From: Siphonodentalium dalli
Taxonomy: Eukaryota > Mollusca > Scaphopoda > Gadilida > Siphonodentaliidae
DNA: 64,000 nt
NCBI GenBank assembly: GCA_032622095.1
Contig: CP136061.1
Location: 230,142,944-230,206,943, forward strand
Direction of reading: 5' to 3'
Made by a program: the position numbers and the translations under genes. Positions 35,801 through 50,800 of this stretch are shown here, in pieces (position 1 is the stretch's first letter; each line of letters opens with the position of its first letter). The notes below the pieces were generated by a model. That model ran no database searches. It saw nothing but the letters and a program-made list of their open reading frames with translations, and was not told where the DNA came from.

Positions 35801-38800
35801 CCAGATAGGAGACGGATCCAGTGAACGGTGAGTACTTATACAGTACATGTGTGGAAACCAGATACGAGACGGAACCAGTGAACGGTGAGTAGTCATCCAG
35901 TACATGTGTGGAAACCAGATACGAGACGGAACCAGTGAACGGTGAGTAGTTATACAGTACATGTGTGGAAACCAGATACGAGACGGAACCAGTGAATGGT
36001 GAGTAGTTATACAGTACATGTGTGGAAACCAGATACGAGACGGAACCAGTGAACGGTGAGTAGTTATACAGTACATGTGCGGAAACCAGATACGAGACGG
36101 AACCAGTGAACGGTGAGTAGTTATACAGTACATGTGTGGAAACCAGATACGAGACGGAACCAGTGAACGGTGAGTAGTCATCCCGTACATGTGTGGAAAC
36201 CAGATACGAGACGGAACCAGTCAACGGTGAGTAATAAAGGAGCTCGCACTGTTCAGAGTTAAGATGACTTGTGGTATACAATGTATCGCTTTTATTGCAA
36301 GGGGTAGACACTTGATTAAAAATTGTAACGAGTCTGTCAACTCATCTTGCATCAGGTGAGGAATGGCATATCGTTTGGTATCATAGTCCACTCTTTGTAG
36401 AATAATCGCCCCCCGTATATATGTGCCATAACCACCATGTCCTCAAGCAGGGATTCACCTGTCGGTATCCGAGGGTTATGACATTTGACATGACCAAATG
36501 TCCAGCATATGTGAACATGATATCCTTTCCCGTCTGATCGATACCCCTCCCTCACTTATTGGGGACGTGGCATGTCGCCAAAGAGGAGAAGACTTCATAT
36601 AAGCCATCGGGCTTGTTGTCTGATCCTCATTTCCATACATTATCTCTTATATGTTATATATTTATGTCATTTGTGTATTATGTGTATTATGTTTGGATTT
36701 GGAAATACAAAATATGTTTACACTAACATGATTCACTCTTGTGATTATCTAAAGTTTTCTCTTTCCATTCAATTTGTGTCCATTCAAACATGCATGTAGC
36801 CACTCATTAGCCGCATCATTAGATAAACGATGTTTGGTCACATAAATTATACATGTGTATACCTGCCCACAGTAACGATAAGACACACTGTATATAACGC
36901 ATTTCAATCAATTGTGTCATTATGATGGAAACAAATCTAAATTCCAATATGTCGCAAATTCACAGCATTTAACCCACCCTTATATGGTTGGATCGTACCG
37001 AATTTGTTCGTAGACATGCATGGTATATACACGCTCAGAAAGGCAGACATTCGATTATATGTAATTACACGTGCATGGTTTATGACGAATATAATAACCA
37101 ATTATATATTATTTGAGTTGGTAGTTGAACATGGTGTTCTCAAACTACAAATGTATATATATTCCTTGTTTGTTGCAGGACGATACCTGATAATCCTGCG
37201 ATATGTCGGACCTCAAATTGCAATAACGACACGGCGTATGGTATGCACGAGGATTATGGGTACTATCTGCGATGCAAGCAGCGGATGAGGAACAAGGGAT
37301 TGTTCACCGCCAACCAGGTACAATTCAATTCAACTCAATTTAATGATAAACCCGTTGTCAGTTTGACATATTGAGTGTCAATTAATTGGGGTTACAATTT
37401 CAAAATTGTGTACAATAGTCAGATACTATTTTGGAGGAAATGCGTTGTGCTGTTCCAATATAACGGTAGGTTCGTTCTGTGTCAATATTAGAACCAATGT
37501 CCGGACTGATACTCGGTTCAATTCTCGGTGAAAGGGCGTCCTTTGTTTAAGGATTTTTACACATAGAAGGGCCATAACTTCTGAATAAAAATAATTTTTG
37601 CTGCCCTATGAATATATAAAAGAACAACCAATCATGATGACCTACGATGACTGTGATGGAGATTCAAAATTGGCATAGATGAATTTCCACTTGTCAAATT
37701 AAGTTCCATTACTCAAAAAGGAAAAAAAAGAGAATGGACGAAACCCGGTTTATGTAAATGTCCTTTCTCCGCGGTGGTTCATCACCATACCGAAGTTCGT
37801 TCAAATCCGATCACCGATGACTGAAATATAGAGCTCAAACGTTCGTTCAGACGGACGCAAGTAATCACGGGCGGAACGACAGACGGACATAATCATTTCT
37901 ATATCTCCGCCAAATTTCGTTTTCGGTGGGATACAAATTTATATATGCAGCTGTCATTTTTTAATTATCACCATCATTATGTGTATAGCGTAATGGTAAT
38001 ATTCATTTGGTGTCTCTTTCCAGCCATTGAAGAAAGACTTTGCTAAAAATACCCGACAGAATAAGGACGGACGTCGTTACGGTTTTGAGTGTGCGGAGGA
38101 GCGAGACTACTACCCGTACTGGGAGCCGACGCCATGGAAGGTATGGGCGCACCTCGCCATAAACATTCCATGTTGTAGCTTGCTATTATGTTGGACACCA
38201 AACATTTCCAGGATTCCTCGGAGAAGTTTGGAAAAATATAACTTCATACGGAGTGAATCTACAATTTAATGTAGAAATATAATCAATTCACTGCGATAGC
38301 CCAGTTATCTATTGCACTATACAGTGTATTAACCCTTTCTTTACTAAATACTCATTGACCAGTAGTTATCATAGGAAATGTTCAGATAATAAGTTAAACA
38401 GCCATATATGTATACCGATTGTTGAACCTATTATCGAAACATTTCCCACCCATGAATAAGAGTCCTTCTGTACTTGTATTATTTTTGCATATGTCTGTCG
38501 TCTGCTCATTTGGCCCGAACACCCCTCCAAACGAGTAAAAGACCATTCCAATATTTATTTTTATAACTGGATTTGAAAACAATCTATAAGTATATTAAGG
38601 GTTAGACAATATACCAGTCGCTTTCATAATGGCGGATTATTACAAGCTTCCTCGGGGGCAGGCCGGTGGATAATTTTTGACAGAATGGTATTTAGTAACA
38701 ACAAATCACAGTATATGAAATTTAACAAAAATTGTGACACATCAATAGGATTGGCCACCATATTAAATGAAAACTACTTTATCTAAAACTGTGAACCGAC

Positions 38801-41800
38801 TATTTCAGGATATCGTCGTCATGACAACAAACACTTCTCGTTGCGACTATTATAGACAAAACAGCGAAAATGTGAAACCAAGATGGTATTGCGACATCTC
38901 CATGGATGCAGTATTCTTGAATCAAAGGGGACTTGTAATCCCCAACAACCAAGAAGATTGTGAGGTACGTTGTATATATAATTATGATCAAAGGGTCTGC
39001 TATTTAGGGTCGGTAATCCGTATGATTATATATAGAGTAGCATAGCCGTACATAGAATGGAGGAACAGACTTTACAGCCTGCTCTACTATCCAAACTCAA
39101 AATGTATATTATACCGTATCTGAGGTTCTAGAATAGTGTGCTCCTGAACGAGAATAGTGTAAATTAGAAAGTGGTAATCATACCTTAGTGTTATTGACAT
39201 ATTAGTGTCGGGGCAGCTATAAGCTTGTATACTGTTTTAGTAGAAGCAAGCCAGTATCGTTTTCGTACAATTGAGTTTTGAGGGATTTTTAAGACTCCAT
39301 TCCATTTTTGTATCCAGGCTGAAGTAGAAAAGAATATAGCCTTGGAGAGTACCGATGTGTTGGAAACGCTGCATGTAGACCAGCCCTAACCTTCAAAAAC
39401 GAAAATCGCTAAATAACCCATAATGTTGACTCGGACCTTTCTAAACACACCTGTCGCGTCTCCTAAACTAATGAGCCACACATGAAAGTGCATGGAGTGG
39501 ATGATTTCGGGAAATACAATGGCTGCTTGGGATAGCTTTGGTCGGGACACGCAACTCCTAGAATATATGCTAGATTTTGCTTATGATGGCAGCCGTCTTG
39601 GACCTAGAGGTCACGTGGCATTAACACATTGGAGTATCGTCAAATTATTCAGCACAACCAATCCCGATGTTGAAAATATACATGCCTTGTTTCTACTACA
39701 AAAGTATACAAGAAGTCAGTTTTTGAACATTATATTCGGATATCAGGGTGCAACTTCTAAAACTAGAACACAGAATAATTATTCGTAAAATTACACCGAA
39801 GACGGAATTCTTGGATCAAGATTGGATCCATACAGGGGCCAAAACTATACAATTTCTGAATGTGTGATTGACAAGAGTGAACATATTATCGATATATTAG
39901 AGTGCTATAATATTCTAGTACTATAATCGAGTGCTATAATCAGCACTACTACATGCCGCATGTGCTTTCTTGCAAGCCTTGAAATAGTGTCTGTCATTTG
40001 CAAAATGAGGTCCCCAGAGGGTAAATTTAGTGATGCTACCCCGCATAGCGGGCTAGCATCACCAAATTCACCCTCTGGGAACCTCATTCTGCTGAGTTGT
40101 AAGCAGAATGAGGTCCACAGAGGGTGAATTTGGTGATACTAGCCCGCTATGCGGGGTAGCATCACTAAATTCAACCTCTGTGGACCTCATTCTGCAAATG
40201 ACAGGCACGCTATTTCAAGGCTTGTTAGTAATACTTTATGTTCGCACAGATTGGAAGCGGCAAAACGTTATATAAATAACTGACTTTCATTGTTACCGTC
40301 TCTGGCTCTGTTCACACACACATTACGCGGTTACCCGGTTAGGAGCCGTATTTGGGTCATACTAACTATTTGCTTTGATGGTCGCGTTGCGAATGAGACG
40401 ATTCACGCCCGCGCCGGGACTCAATCATATAGGTTTGACACACACTTTCTTGCTTGAACAGAGTTCTACTCGAATATTCTCGTATATTATGTTATATAAC
40501 TCCGCGCTCGCTGGCTGACTGTAAAAAAAAACGCAAACACGACCAAAATATCGTCGGGGCGCAGCGTGTTTGATCAGGCTATAAGCAACTACGTAATTGA
40601 AATTATGCAATTTGGCATTTGTTTTGGTAAAACTAGAGACAACACGAACAAAACACTGGCAGCTGATTGGTGTATAATATCCTCGGTTGTTTAATATGAA
40701 GGACAAACATAATTCATAGGCTGTGTTTATTCCTCAGCAATTTGTGTGGGATTGATTGTTAAGCGTCCACGTTGATAGCCAACTTGGGTAGGGGTGGGGA
40801 TATTTTTTCTATACTGAAATTATGTAACAAGGAGAAAGTATGGCAAGGCGTAGAGTTCTAAATGCACAACATATATCAAGTTTGGCTCAGTATCGTGATG
40901 AATCGTGAGCGTGGCTTAAGCCTAACACTGTCGCATATGGGATGTAATTAGTTGATTGATACTAAAAGTGTCTAGTGGACAAATATACCTTTTTGGCAGC
41001 TCGTCTGATCTATATGATCTCACATTGTCAACTCGATCTGATACGGAGACTAGGATCACTTCACTGTGGTGCTGTGTATTACTGAAATGCCCATCTCGTT
41101 CATTTGTGGACACCATTCTCCTAATTGCCCGAACAAAACTTACCAAAGGAACGACAAGTGTGACAATCCCTTGTGTTAGCTAAATTTCTCGTCAATGTAT
41201 GTGGCTAATTGTCTTGTTTTAATAAAAGACTTTCAGGTGGCCAATCAATGTCCCAGACCCAACATATCGTGGAACATGGCGGATGAATCCATCACACGAC
41301 TTGGAACCTCCGCAATGTATACAGGCTCCATACAGTAGGGCCAATCACCTTGGAAACGGCATGGGAGGTTATTTGAACAACTACACCTGGACTCTCCCGG
41401 ACATAAACGAGGAAAAATGTGTGCTCAGGATAAGGCGAGTAGTTAACCATCTCAACCGGGATAATATGAATCGATAATCATACCGATATCCTGGAAATCA
41501 TATGATCAGTATCGACTCATTTCTTTGCATTTGGCAAGTCACCAGCTCCGCATGCTATATACCCAATATATATATGTGCAATTGGACATAATGTCAAAAC
41601 ATATCTCGAATGAATGTGTTCCAACTTGAATAATATTTAATGAACAGTAACCATAGTTTGTTCACACACTGGCAAGTTTGCCTGGTAATTGTACCAGCAA
41701 TTCGTCGGACTTTTGTGTGCAACGATGTGAACTGCAAACTACTTATAAATTGTTTACTGCAAACGCCAGTGGGTAAAAAATGTGCAGACACACGGCCGAA

Positions 41801-44800
41801 ATACATAAATTGCCGAAACCTGACCACCCACGACCACTCCACCGAACCATCTGCATTGATTTGTCCAAGAAAATTTCTGGGACCCACCGACCACAAATTA
41901 GTAAATAAATCGGAATAATATAAAACAAAACTATATCAGCATGATTCACTCCAGCGGTTACTATTTAGCATATTCCAATATATTAACACCAAACAATATA
42001 GAATGGCTGCGGACACATGTACCACAGTAGCGATGGCATTGAGCGAACCAAGAACAAAATATTTAAAAAGCTATTATTATACTCGGCCGAACGTCTGCAA
42101 ACTGAACGCCATTTTCACATCAAATAATAAAAGAACAATAACGAATCTTGCGAAATTTATATATGAAATCCAGCTGATACTGGAACCTCCCTGAGGCACA
42201 ACTCCAATCCCATCTATATATATATATGTGTATACAGCGTCGAGTATATATGACCCGGAACTTTATTCATTTCCATCGCTACTCGTACTCGTAGGTGCAT
42301 ATTACCCCGCACCCCCCCCCCGCCCCACGCACACACAAACACGCTCACGTGTTAAGGAAATTGTCCACTCTATATATATGAAACTCCAAACACATGATTC
42401 TCGGCAATCAACTTGCCTATGTATATATCCCATATAGCGCTGATGCACCACACCCCACATACTATCCTAAATCTGAAGACCCTTTGATCTACCCACCCTC
42501 CACAGTCGCACTCGACTCTCCGCTATTGATAAGTTTAACATCATATGTGTAAACCTTAGTGCGTATATACGCACGCATGTGAAATATGATTATGATTATG
42601 TCAACATCTATATATATGTCTGTTATGTCTTCAACATGTACGACGATTTGAGATTAATTAAATTCTTATTCTGATTCTGTCATAGTAGGTGTGACAATTT
42701 ATTATGGTGCAGCTTGGTGACAATTGGCCGTCATATTTCTGTGCCATAGCTACATCCATGTTGCCCGCTGAGTTTCCGCACAATGAGTCGACTTGACCAA
42801 TTAACCCATTGCGTTTCACCAATGTTGAGCTCTACTCATTACGTTTTGCTACATTGTGTTCTGTACGATATATATAATTGAACGTTCGATCGTCCAGAAT
42901 TGTGGTTGCCAGTGGCAATCACTCATTCACTCACATATCATGCCCACAGTATTTTTTGTTGATATGATCTCAATTCAATGTTTGTCCACAATTTCATGCG
43001 TATTAAGACAGTCCCCTATTGTGTTTTTCATTTTGCGACGTTAGTTATACACATAATTCCACTAATATTGTCATGTGGGCCGATACAGCCGTGTTGGAGG
43101 AAATGCAGCTGCAAGAAAATATCTGGAATAAACAAAGCGAACTATACAATGACCAAAATCAAGAAAAAGGCTGATTATAACGAACTTTGGAGGGCTCACT
43201 GTGCGAATATTCAGCGGGCGACATAATGGCACATTAATTATGACAACCAGTTGACACCGAACTGAACAATAATAAATTGTCACACATACTATGCCATTGC
43301 TACCGTGATACGTGTGTCCGCAGTCAATGGTAGTAGCATGATCGGAAGCAAGATCATGGTTATCTTATTCCCATCTTGTTGCCAAACAACATTGAAATTG
43401 AATATATAAATATAGACATTATGTATAGGGATTTCATCTTGGGCCTATGACATCACCTCACATTTCTAATGGCGCATGTGCACATACACGTTTGTGAATG
43501 CACTCCATATTGTACCATAATGGACTGGTCATTGTGCCCAGAAGTCACTTGAGATATTTGCAAATTTGTTGTCACAACTGTTTACGGATGACATACGGAT
43601 GTCATTAAAAATTGGTTCATGCGTTTTGTATATAGCCTTTTATAAGTCTGCGGTTGCATGCTTATTGACTTGAATGTCGACTCGTTAATACCTGTACCTC
43701 TGAAATGAAAATATATGAATTGTTGCTTGTAGTAGCTTTAAAAATCACCCAACTCAATAGCTACACAACTGGGCTGCATGTTCCGGTATGTATAATATAA
43801 TCATGAGTGTCCAACCTTTTGATCATATCATTTTCTCTAGTCGCCAATACGGGCATATGCCATATAATACTCAGAAATGATGCAACATAATAACTTGTCC
43901 CCCAATCCCTTGTAACTTGTTTTACAATATACATGTTTATACCAAATGATGCAACATGTATGCACAGTACACAACTAAGTGACATATTGGGGCTTCCCAC
44001 ATAGATCACGCCCACAGCGGTAGTACCGCCCACTGGTAATAAAACTTTACCCATATAAATATTGTCTGTTACGAGAGATCGACTTCCGAAATGAACACAT
44101 CAGCACTTGCACAAGCTGAAACCGATTCATATGTTTATGATTCGTGCAAATCTTTATATTTTCAAGAGTTTGATTAAAAAAAAAATTTAAATACAATTTT
44201 TTTATTATAGATTGAACTGATCTGTTTTTGATAAAAAAAAAAAAACATTTCTTTTTTCAATTAAAATTTTTTTTAATTTAATTTTTTGTCTAAGTTTTTA
44301 ATTTTCTATTTAGATTTTTAGATTGAAACTTTTAAAATATTTTTTAAATATTTTAATTTAATTTTGTTTTAATTAAATTTTGTTTTAATTTAATTTTTTA
44401 ATTTTAAATTATCTTTTTATATTCTTAGATTGAAACTTCTTGCTAAAAAATTATAATTTTGAAAAACATTTAATACAAATTTTATTTGTTTAAAAATGTT
44501 GATAAAAACTTACGGCCGTTGTAACATCTGCCGGGGTACCCCGATGCACCACACATTTGGGTTGAAATCGGTCAAGGGCTCTGGAAGAAAAATCGTGAAC
44601 AGACCAGAACAGACAGACAGATTACTGAACTCTTTAATATATCTAAACCAGAGAACACACATTCGTTTTGCCATTAAATGTGAAAATTATGACAAGTGTC
44701 ATGCTAAATGAAAAACATTGTGACAATCACGGATAAATTTCTAACATGACGCAAATATAAATCTCATTATATTATTATTTCACAACAAAAAAATTGATTG

Positions 44801-47800
44801 AATATATCCAATTTAACACTGAAAGTATGCATGGATATAAAAATTAGGGTGAAGAAAAATGGCAGCAGAAATTTCAATGCAGCAATTGGCAGACTCGGTC
44901 GCTGATTGGTCGAAAAAAAATATTTTGATTGGAAAAAAAATTGCATCACAATTTTATCTTACCTCTAACAACCCACCACCAACGTACCCTTCCTGTATGT
45001 GGAATTTGTTTTTGCACCCCCCCCCCCCCCCCCGCATACGCAGTTAGATTTATGCAGTTCCTTAAATAATTTATGCCATTTACATTTTCCCGAAAGTAAC
45101 ATAGAATCAATCGTGCAATAATTATTGGCGTTAACGTTTCACCACCACACTATAAGTAATGATTGATTGTTTATTCGCAAAGCCAACATTTAAGTTGGAA
45201 CATAGCCAAAACATATATATACATATATACACAGAAACAGTTTATACAAACAATTTATACGTTAACAATTATCAACCGAGTATGCATACTCTTGTCATTC
45301 CGCAAATTATCAATCGATAGTGTGAAATAGATAGCCGGCTATGAAGAATTTCGTGTTATTTTTCCAGCTGCGTGAACGTATATTAAGTGAATATGTCCAG
45401 TTCACTCTGACTGGAAATACTTGCTCTAAAATGGTTTCTATGTGTACTTATTGCTGCGAGTAACTGAGTAGTGTGATGGCGGATAAACTGGTTACCTCAG
45501 CGCCACTCCTAAAGGGAATAAATTCCGTCGAAGTCTGTTCATGTGAAATAACATAAAGGTCTTTAAATCAAATCAACAGTTATCTGAAGATTAACTTTGC
45601 TCTTATTTTCAGAATTAAAAACTCTCCAGTAATGAAATTTCGCATGTGAAACCATTGTTATCTAAACATCATTGTTTACCGGGTAATTACCGATATACCA
45701 GTGCAATCAGCCAGTAATATACCGAAGTATAGTCAAAACTTAACGGTAAACATTGGAAAAGATTCATAGCATATATTCTGAAAATCATATTCAGAACAAA
45801 ATATTTGAACTGACTACAAGTTTAGCGATGAGTGTTTTGATTTGTTTACATAAATATGGTCTGAACACATTGGAGAACTAACAGTAATGAATATAAGAAC
45901 AAAGTTTATATATTTCTCGATGTTCATATAGATGTTGTTACAGAACTTTCATAATTTTGCACATTCACCCACTGCAAGTGTCTTGTGTCCCTGTTATAAA
46001 AGGCCACGCGTCACGCGAATAAGGTGGCTTTATTTCACATGTGGTTTTTGTGGAAATGAAAGATGTTATTCCGGAAATAATAATTGAATAACATTTAATA
46101 TATTTGCTTCCATCTGTGTTGTTCACACACCCAGTTGTATTCGATTCGACGCCGAAGTAATCAATATATTCCACCTCTTTAAAGTTATCATCAGCAAACC
46201 AAATAATTCTAACACAACAAGGGTAATAACTCCGGTAAAAATGAATGGACAGATACAAAATTCGAACTTTACCTCTATTTTCGTGAAAGTAATAAATCTA
46301 TACAACTTGAAAACAATATGCGAACCTGACATGTGCCCCAGCTAACCAATAAGTTCACATACCAAACTTAATATATCATTTGGAATCCATCATGAACGCA
46401 AAGACGGATACCGGTGATGTCTAATGTCTCGGTATATTGCGGGGGACAGCAACAGTAAATTCGCAATCAATTGTTTCAGATATAACGTGACAAGCAGAGA
46501 CTTCGATGGCTGGAATACGAATGCCACCCAAAATGCACCGGGACAGAACCAAGCCGCCAGGTTCTCACACCTCCACAAGCGATACGGGTTTGATTGTACA
46601 TCCGAAGCAGTGGACAGAGGTTTTGCGTTCACAAATACGCCGGATGTTAAGATATTCGCAGATTCTGACTTCTCGGTGCAACTAGCTATGGACACAACAC
46701 AATTCGGTGCAACCTTCCAAGACAGGCAAGTATTATGAAAAACCACTGTTTCGCTAACTTTCCAAAGAAACGTGTTTTGTATAGAACTCTTTCGACATAT
46801 AAATTAATGTTGTTAACATGCCTCTTTTGTCATTTACAAAGGACAATTATATATTTCTTTCTGCACATTATTTATGTTATTTCGGAAGATTGTAATATAA
46901 AGTTACTATACAATGTTGTGTACAGTGTGTGTTTTTCTTGTACGAGTACAGGTTGTGGTGAAAAGTCATATTGGACGAAACACGCCAGTGTCGAGTCCAA
47001 TATAGTCCAGGAGATATTGGTCGACCTCTGCACCCCCCCCCCCTAGGACTTAACTTCACCCCACTAATTTTCTTCCTTAAGGTCTCCTCTAATTGTTTTC
47101 ACTTGTTAACAAGAAAAAAAAGGTGGCCGCAGAGACTCCAGACAAGATGGCGTCCATCATGGCGGCCATTTTTTTTTAATGCACCAGGTCTCTTTGATCG
47201 CCATTATAGTAAAGATGATAGCACATGCGGTCTTGTTTTCCGCTTGATTCGTTATGCTAATATACAACCCTTACAAATTAGCCAAAAATCCGACACCAGA
47301 ATCCAATATGGCGGCCAAGATGGCCGCCGAAATGTAAAAATATGCTATTTTTCTGACATGTTACCACCTTTCGTTTGTCTCTGTGGGAAAATGTTAGAAT
47401 TGTTGCGCCATGTTATACATTTATCATATAGAGGAGTCATTGGCGAACACATGGGGACCATAATATGCATTCATTGCGGGATATTTTTGCCATCTTGGAT
47501 TTGGGTAAATATTCCTCAACTCAGGTATAAGAGGAATCCTAGCTCGAGTATATCATGCAAATACATATGCATGGGTGTTGTTATAATAGCAATAACATTC
47601 ATTGATTCGAAACATAACATCGCGTTATTAACGGAGATTAGGCTTTGACCGATGATACCGGCATTTGGGAAAACGTGATATCGGACAAAAATATTTTCTA
47701 ACTGGTATTAGCAAGACGAGACAATCGATCTTTCATAACAGTATGTAGACCAGTTGATTGATAAATGGCCACCTTATAATATACCTTCATTATTCATGCA

Positions 47801-50800
47801 CATGTATCAAGACAAAACATAGATGGTATATCGAATTAGTGCGAGACTGATTTCGAATCATTTTCATGATATATGATTATCCCTCTCTTATCGTGTTTAC
47901 AAAACGCCAATATCCATATTAAAGTATTGCAGTTAAATATACATGTATACAATTTGATCTCGGGGTGACCCCAACCGCTAGTTACTTCCTTTCAACTGAG
48001 CGAAGTTTGTTGGGATACGTGTGCCATGTGAAATCTTGAGGCATCTACGGAAATAAATTTTCTTTGGACATACTTCGTATATACTGCATTCTTTTGACCC
48101 ATGTCACATCGGTGTTGAAAGTTATACCCCAGATGCCCTGCTCTTAGCTATCACATTTGTCAATAAATACGGTCAGGCTATTTGTACCGTAATAGTTTCC
48201 AAAGACTACTGTGTTTGTGAAAAATAAATATTACTATAATGGTTTCATTTTCCTATTACAGATCACATGTATTTGCAATAAAACCCCGGCCGAGCGATAT
48301 CCCGGCAACTAGGAGGATACACAACCTGAATGTGAAAGGAAAGCGGGGCAACCAGCAACAAGTTTTCCCAGCGGCCGAGTACGATTTCGTCCCCGAGGTA
48401 CTGCACGCTGCAGTCGGCGATATCATACATATCCAGTGAGTATATAATAAGATCATAACGACTCTTATGAAGGAACACAAACTAGATGCAATATTATACT
48501 CGTTGGTGTGGAGTCCAACGTAGGGTATGTCATTTATATTTAGTAAGTTTCAACACCATGTACTGCCACTTACGTTCAATGGGGTTGAGTCGCCCCACGT
48601 GATAATCGTTTATAATTAATTGTTACTCGATTGCACAGACATCTTTCTGAATCCTCAGATGAAGGCAACACAATCTATTTAAACTGAGCCAAATATACAC
48701 GTTCATAAGATATTCAATAACCAATGGCTGCGGACATACGTACCACAGTGACAATTTATTATGGTGAAGTTTGCTGACTATTGGTCATCATAATTGTTAT
48801 AGCCATAGCAAATCATGTCGCCCGCTGCAAATTCGCACAAAGTGTCTACCAAGCTCTACCAGCGATGGTCGATCTCTCAAGGAGGTATATATCTGAATGT
48901 CTTGTCGTTGTTGATCTTTACTCAACGCGCAATGTTATATTTTGCATGATAACATACAAGTCCACTTGATAACTTAATGAATAACCCATTTCTGTCAACA
49001 GTCATGATTGTTCTCACAAAGATCGCCCGTGAGCCAAACCTTATGCGTAGAACTAAACGTCGCAAAATAAAAAACGCAATTGGGGAACTGTCTTAATACT
49101 CATGAAATTAATATAAGTAGATAAACATGCATTGAGATCATATAAATAAAAACGTACCACATGCATGATATGTGAGTGAATGAGGAACTGCCATCAGGTC
49201 ACGGTCGAACACAATTCTGGACGATCGATCGTGCAATTATATATATCGTAGCGAATACAATTTAGCAAAACGTAATGAGTAGAGATCAACATTTGTGAAA
49301 CGCAATGGATTAATTGATCCAGTCGACACATTGTGCGGAAACTCAGCGGGCAACATGGTTGGCTATGGCATATTAATTATGACGACTAATTGTCAAGCTC
49401 CACCATAATACATTGTCACACCTACTATGCCATCGCTACTGTGATAGGTGTGTCCGCGGCCTAGTGTAGTTCTAATTATATAGCATAGTTGATAGATATT
49501 AACACAAGCTCATGGGGCGTTGTTATGGAATCAATAGATATCGCATGGAATGAATGTTGATGTTTTGAGTCCGCAACATCACGTCATGCATTCAATTCAC
49601 TCTTATTGATCAAAAAGTTTCGTGGGATAGTTTTGCCACGCCCACGGAGAATCCCCATGTTTTTCAACACAATGTGTACACAGTCTATGGAGTAGCATTG
49701 TTGAATTGTTTAATGCGTAAACCCACCATTTAAGGTGGAACATACACCAAACATATATACACTATGTACATGAGATATTTCAGTAAACATTAGATATGGA
49801 TTATGCAAGTAATATATTCATTATAAAAATCACGAATCTCTGTCGATCGACTCACACAAATAGTGATATATATAATAACTGAAATAATTGCATATATACG
49901 TAAATGCTGTCCATGCCAGATCAACAGTGTCGCTAGATTGAGATCCTGGAGTGGAGCGAATTAACCCTTTACCCAACAGAACGACCCTGTGCCAATGCAT
50001 TCTCTGATATATGCGAGGCGACATATGGTCGAATCGCATATATGAGAATGCATTGGCACAGGGCATAACTGTAACCATCACAATGTGGTCAAATAACCGG
50101 TTCCAATGATATCCATATTTGTATGGTGTTATTTAGACAGACCGAAGATATTTTAGGCTGTTGAAGCTTTATTTGGGCGTTTTTGGCCGTTTTGTTGGGT
50201 AAAGGGTTGACACTTGAAAATTATAATTGTACTGTACTCCTACGTCACAATCGTTCGGATTATTAAGCTATAACAGTAATGAAATGTATATCCCAGTCTG
50301 AAATTAAAAAATGTTTCATATCTGCAAATGCAAACAGTCAAGCTACTTTTACGGTTTTTAAATAAAAATATTTCAACCACACTGCACTCGCGTTTTCATT
50401 GATATCGGCAACATTCATAGCCCAAAATAATATTTTATGCCATTTGCTTGAAAATATTAATTATAAATATTAATTATAAATCATATCTAGTTATATATGT
50501 AGATATTGCTGTGCAAGAACCTTCCGGTTATAGATGCACTATGTTATGGAGGGCTCAAGTCTTGATTTTCTATATATACGCCCTATAAGATAGTTATATA
50601 GTTATATATATTCATTCAGTTGGTTGTGTTTTGCAAACAACCAGATCGATCCTACACGAATATGAACTAGAATATATTTGCGTTGATCTGGAGGAGCGAT
50701 CAAAGCGAAGTAAACCTAATATTTAACCCTTTACCCAACAAAACGGCCAAAAACGCCAAATAAAGCTTCAACAGCCTAAAATATCTTCTGTCTGTCTCAA

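Noticed and set aside
35534-36311. Two long minus-strand open frames (218 and 235 codons) with a repeating [19 protein letters not shown]-type unit
   Set aside because: They are the reverse strand of the 57-bp array. Because 57 is divisible by three, an open frame stays open through all copies. No start context, splice signals or family support.
39310-39380. Possible extra exon of gene B after TATCCAG at 39317 (reads [16 protein letters not shown])
   Set aside because: No donor in the required phase and no resemblance to the family. Exon 7 joins exon 8 in frame if exon 8 starts at 41229.
46971-47648. 225-codon plus-strand open frame in intron 9 of gene B
   Set aside because: No recognisable domain; crosses a C tract and repeat strings rich in ATGGCGGCC; no splice support. 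Better explained as a dispersed repeat.
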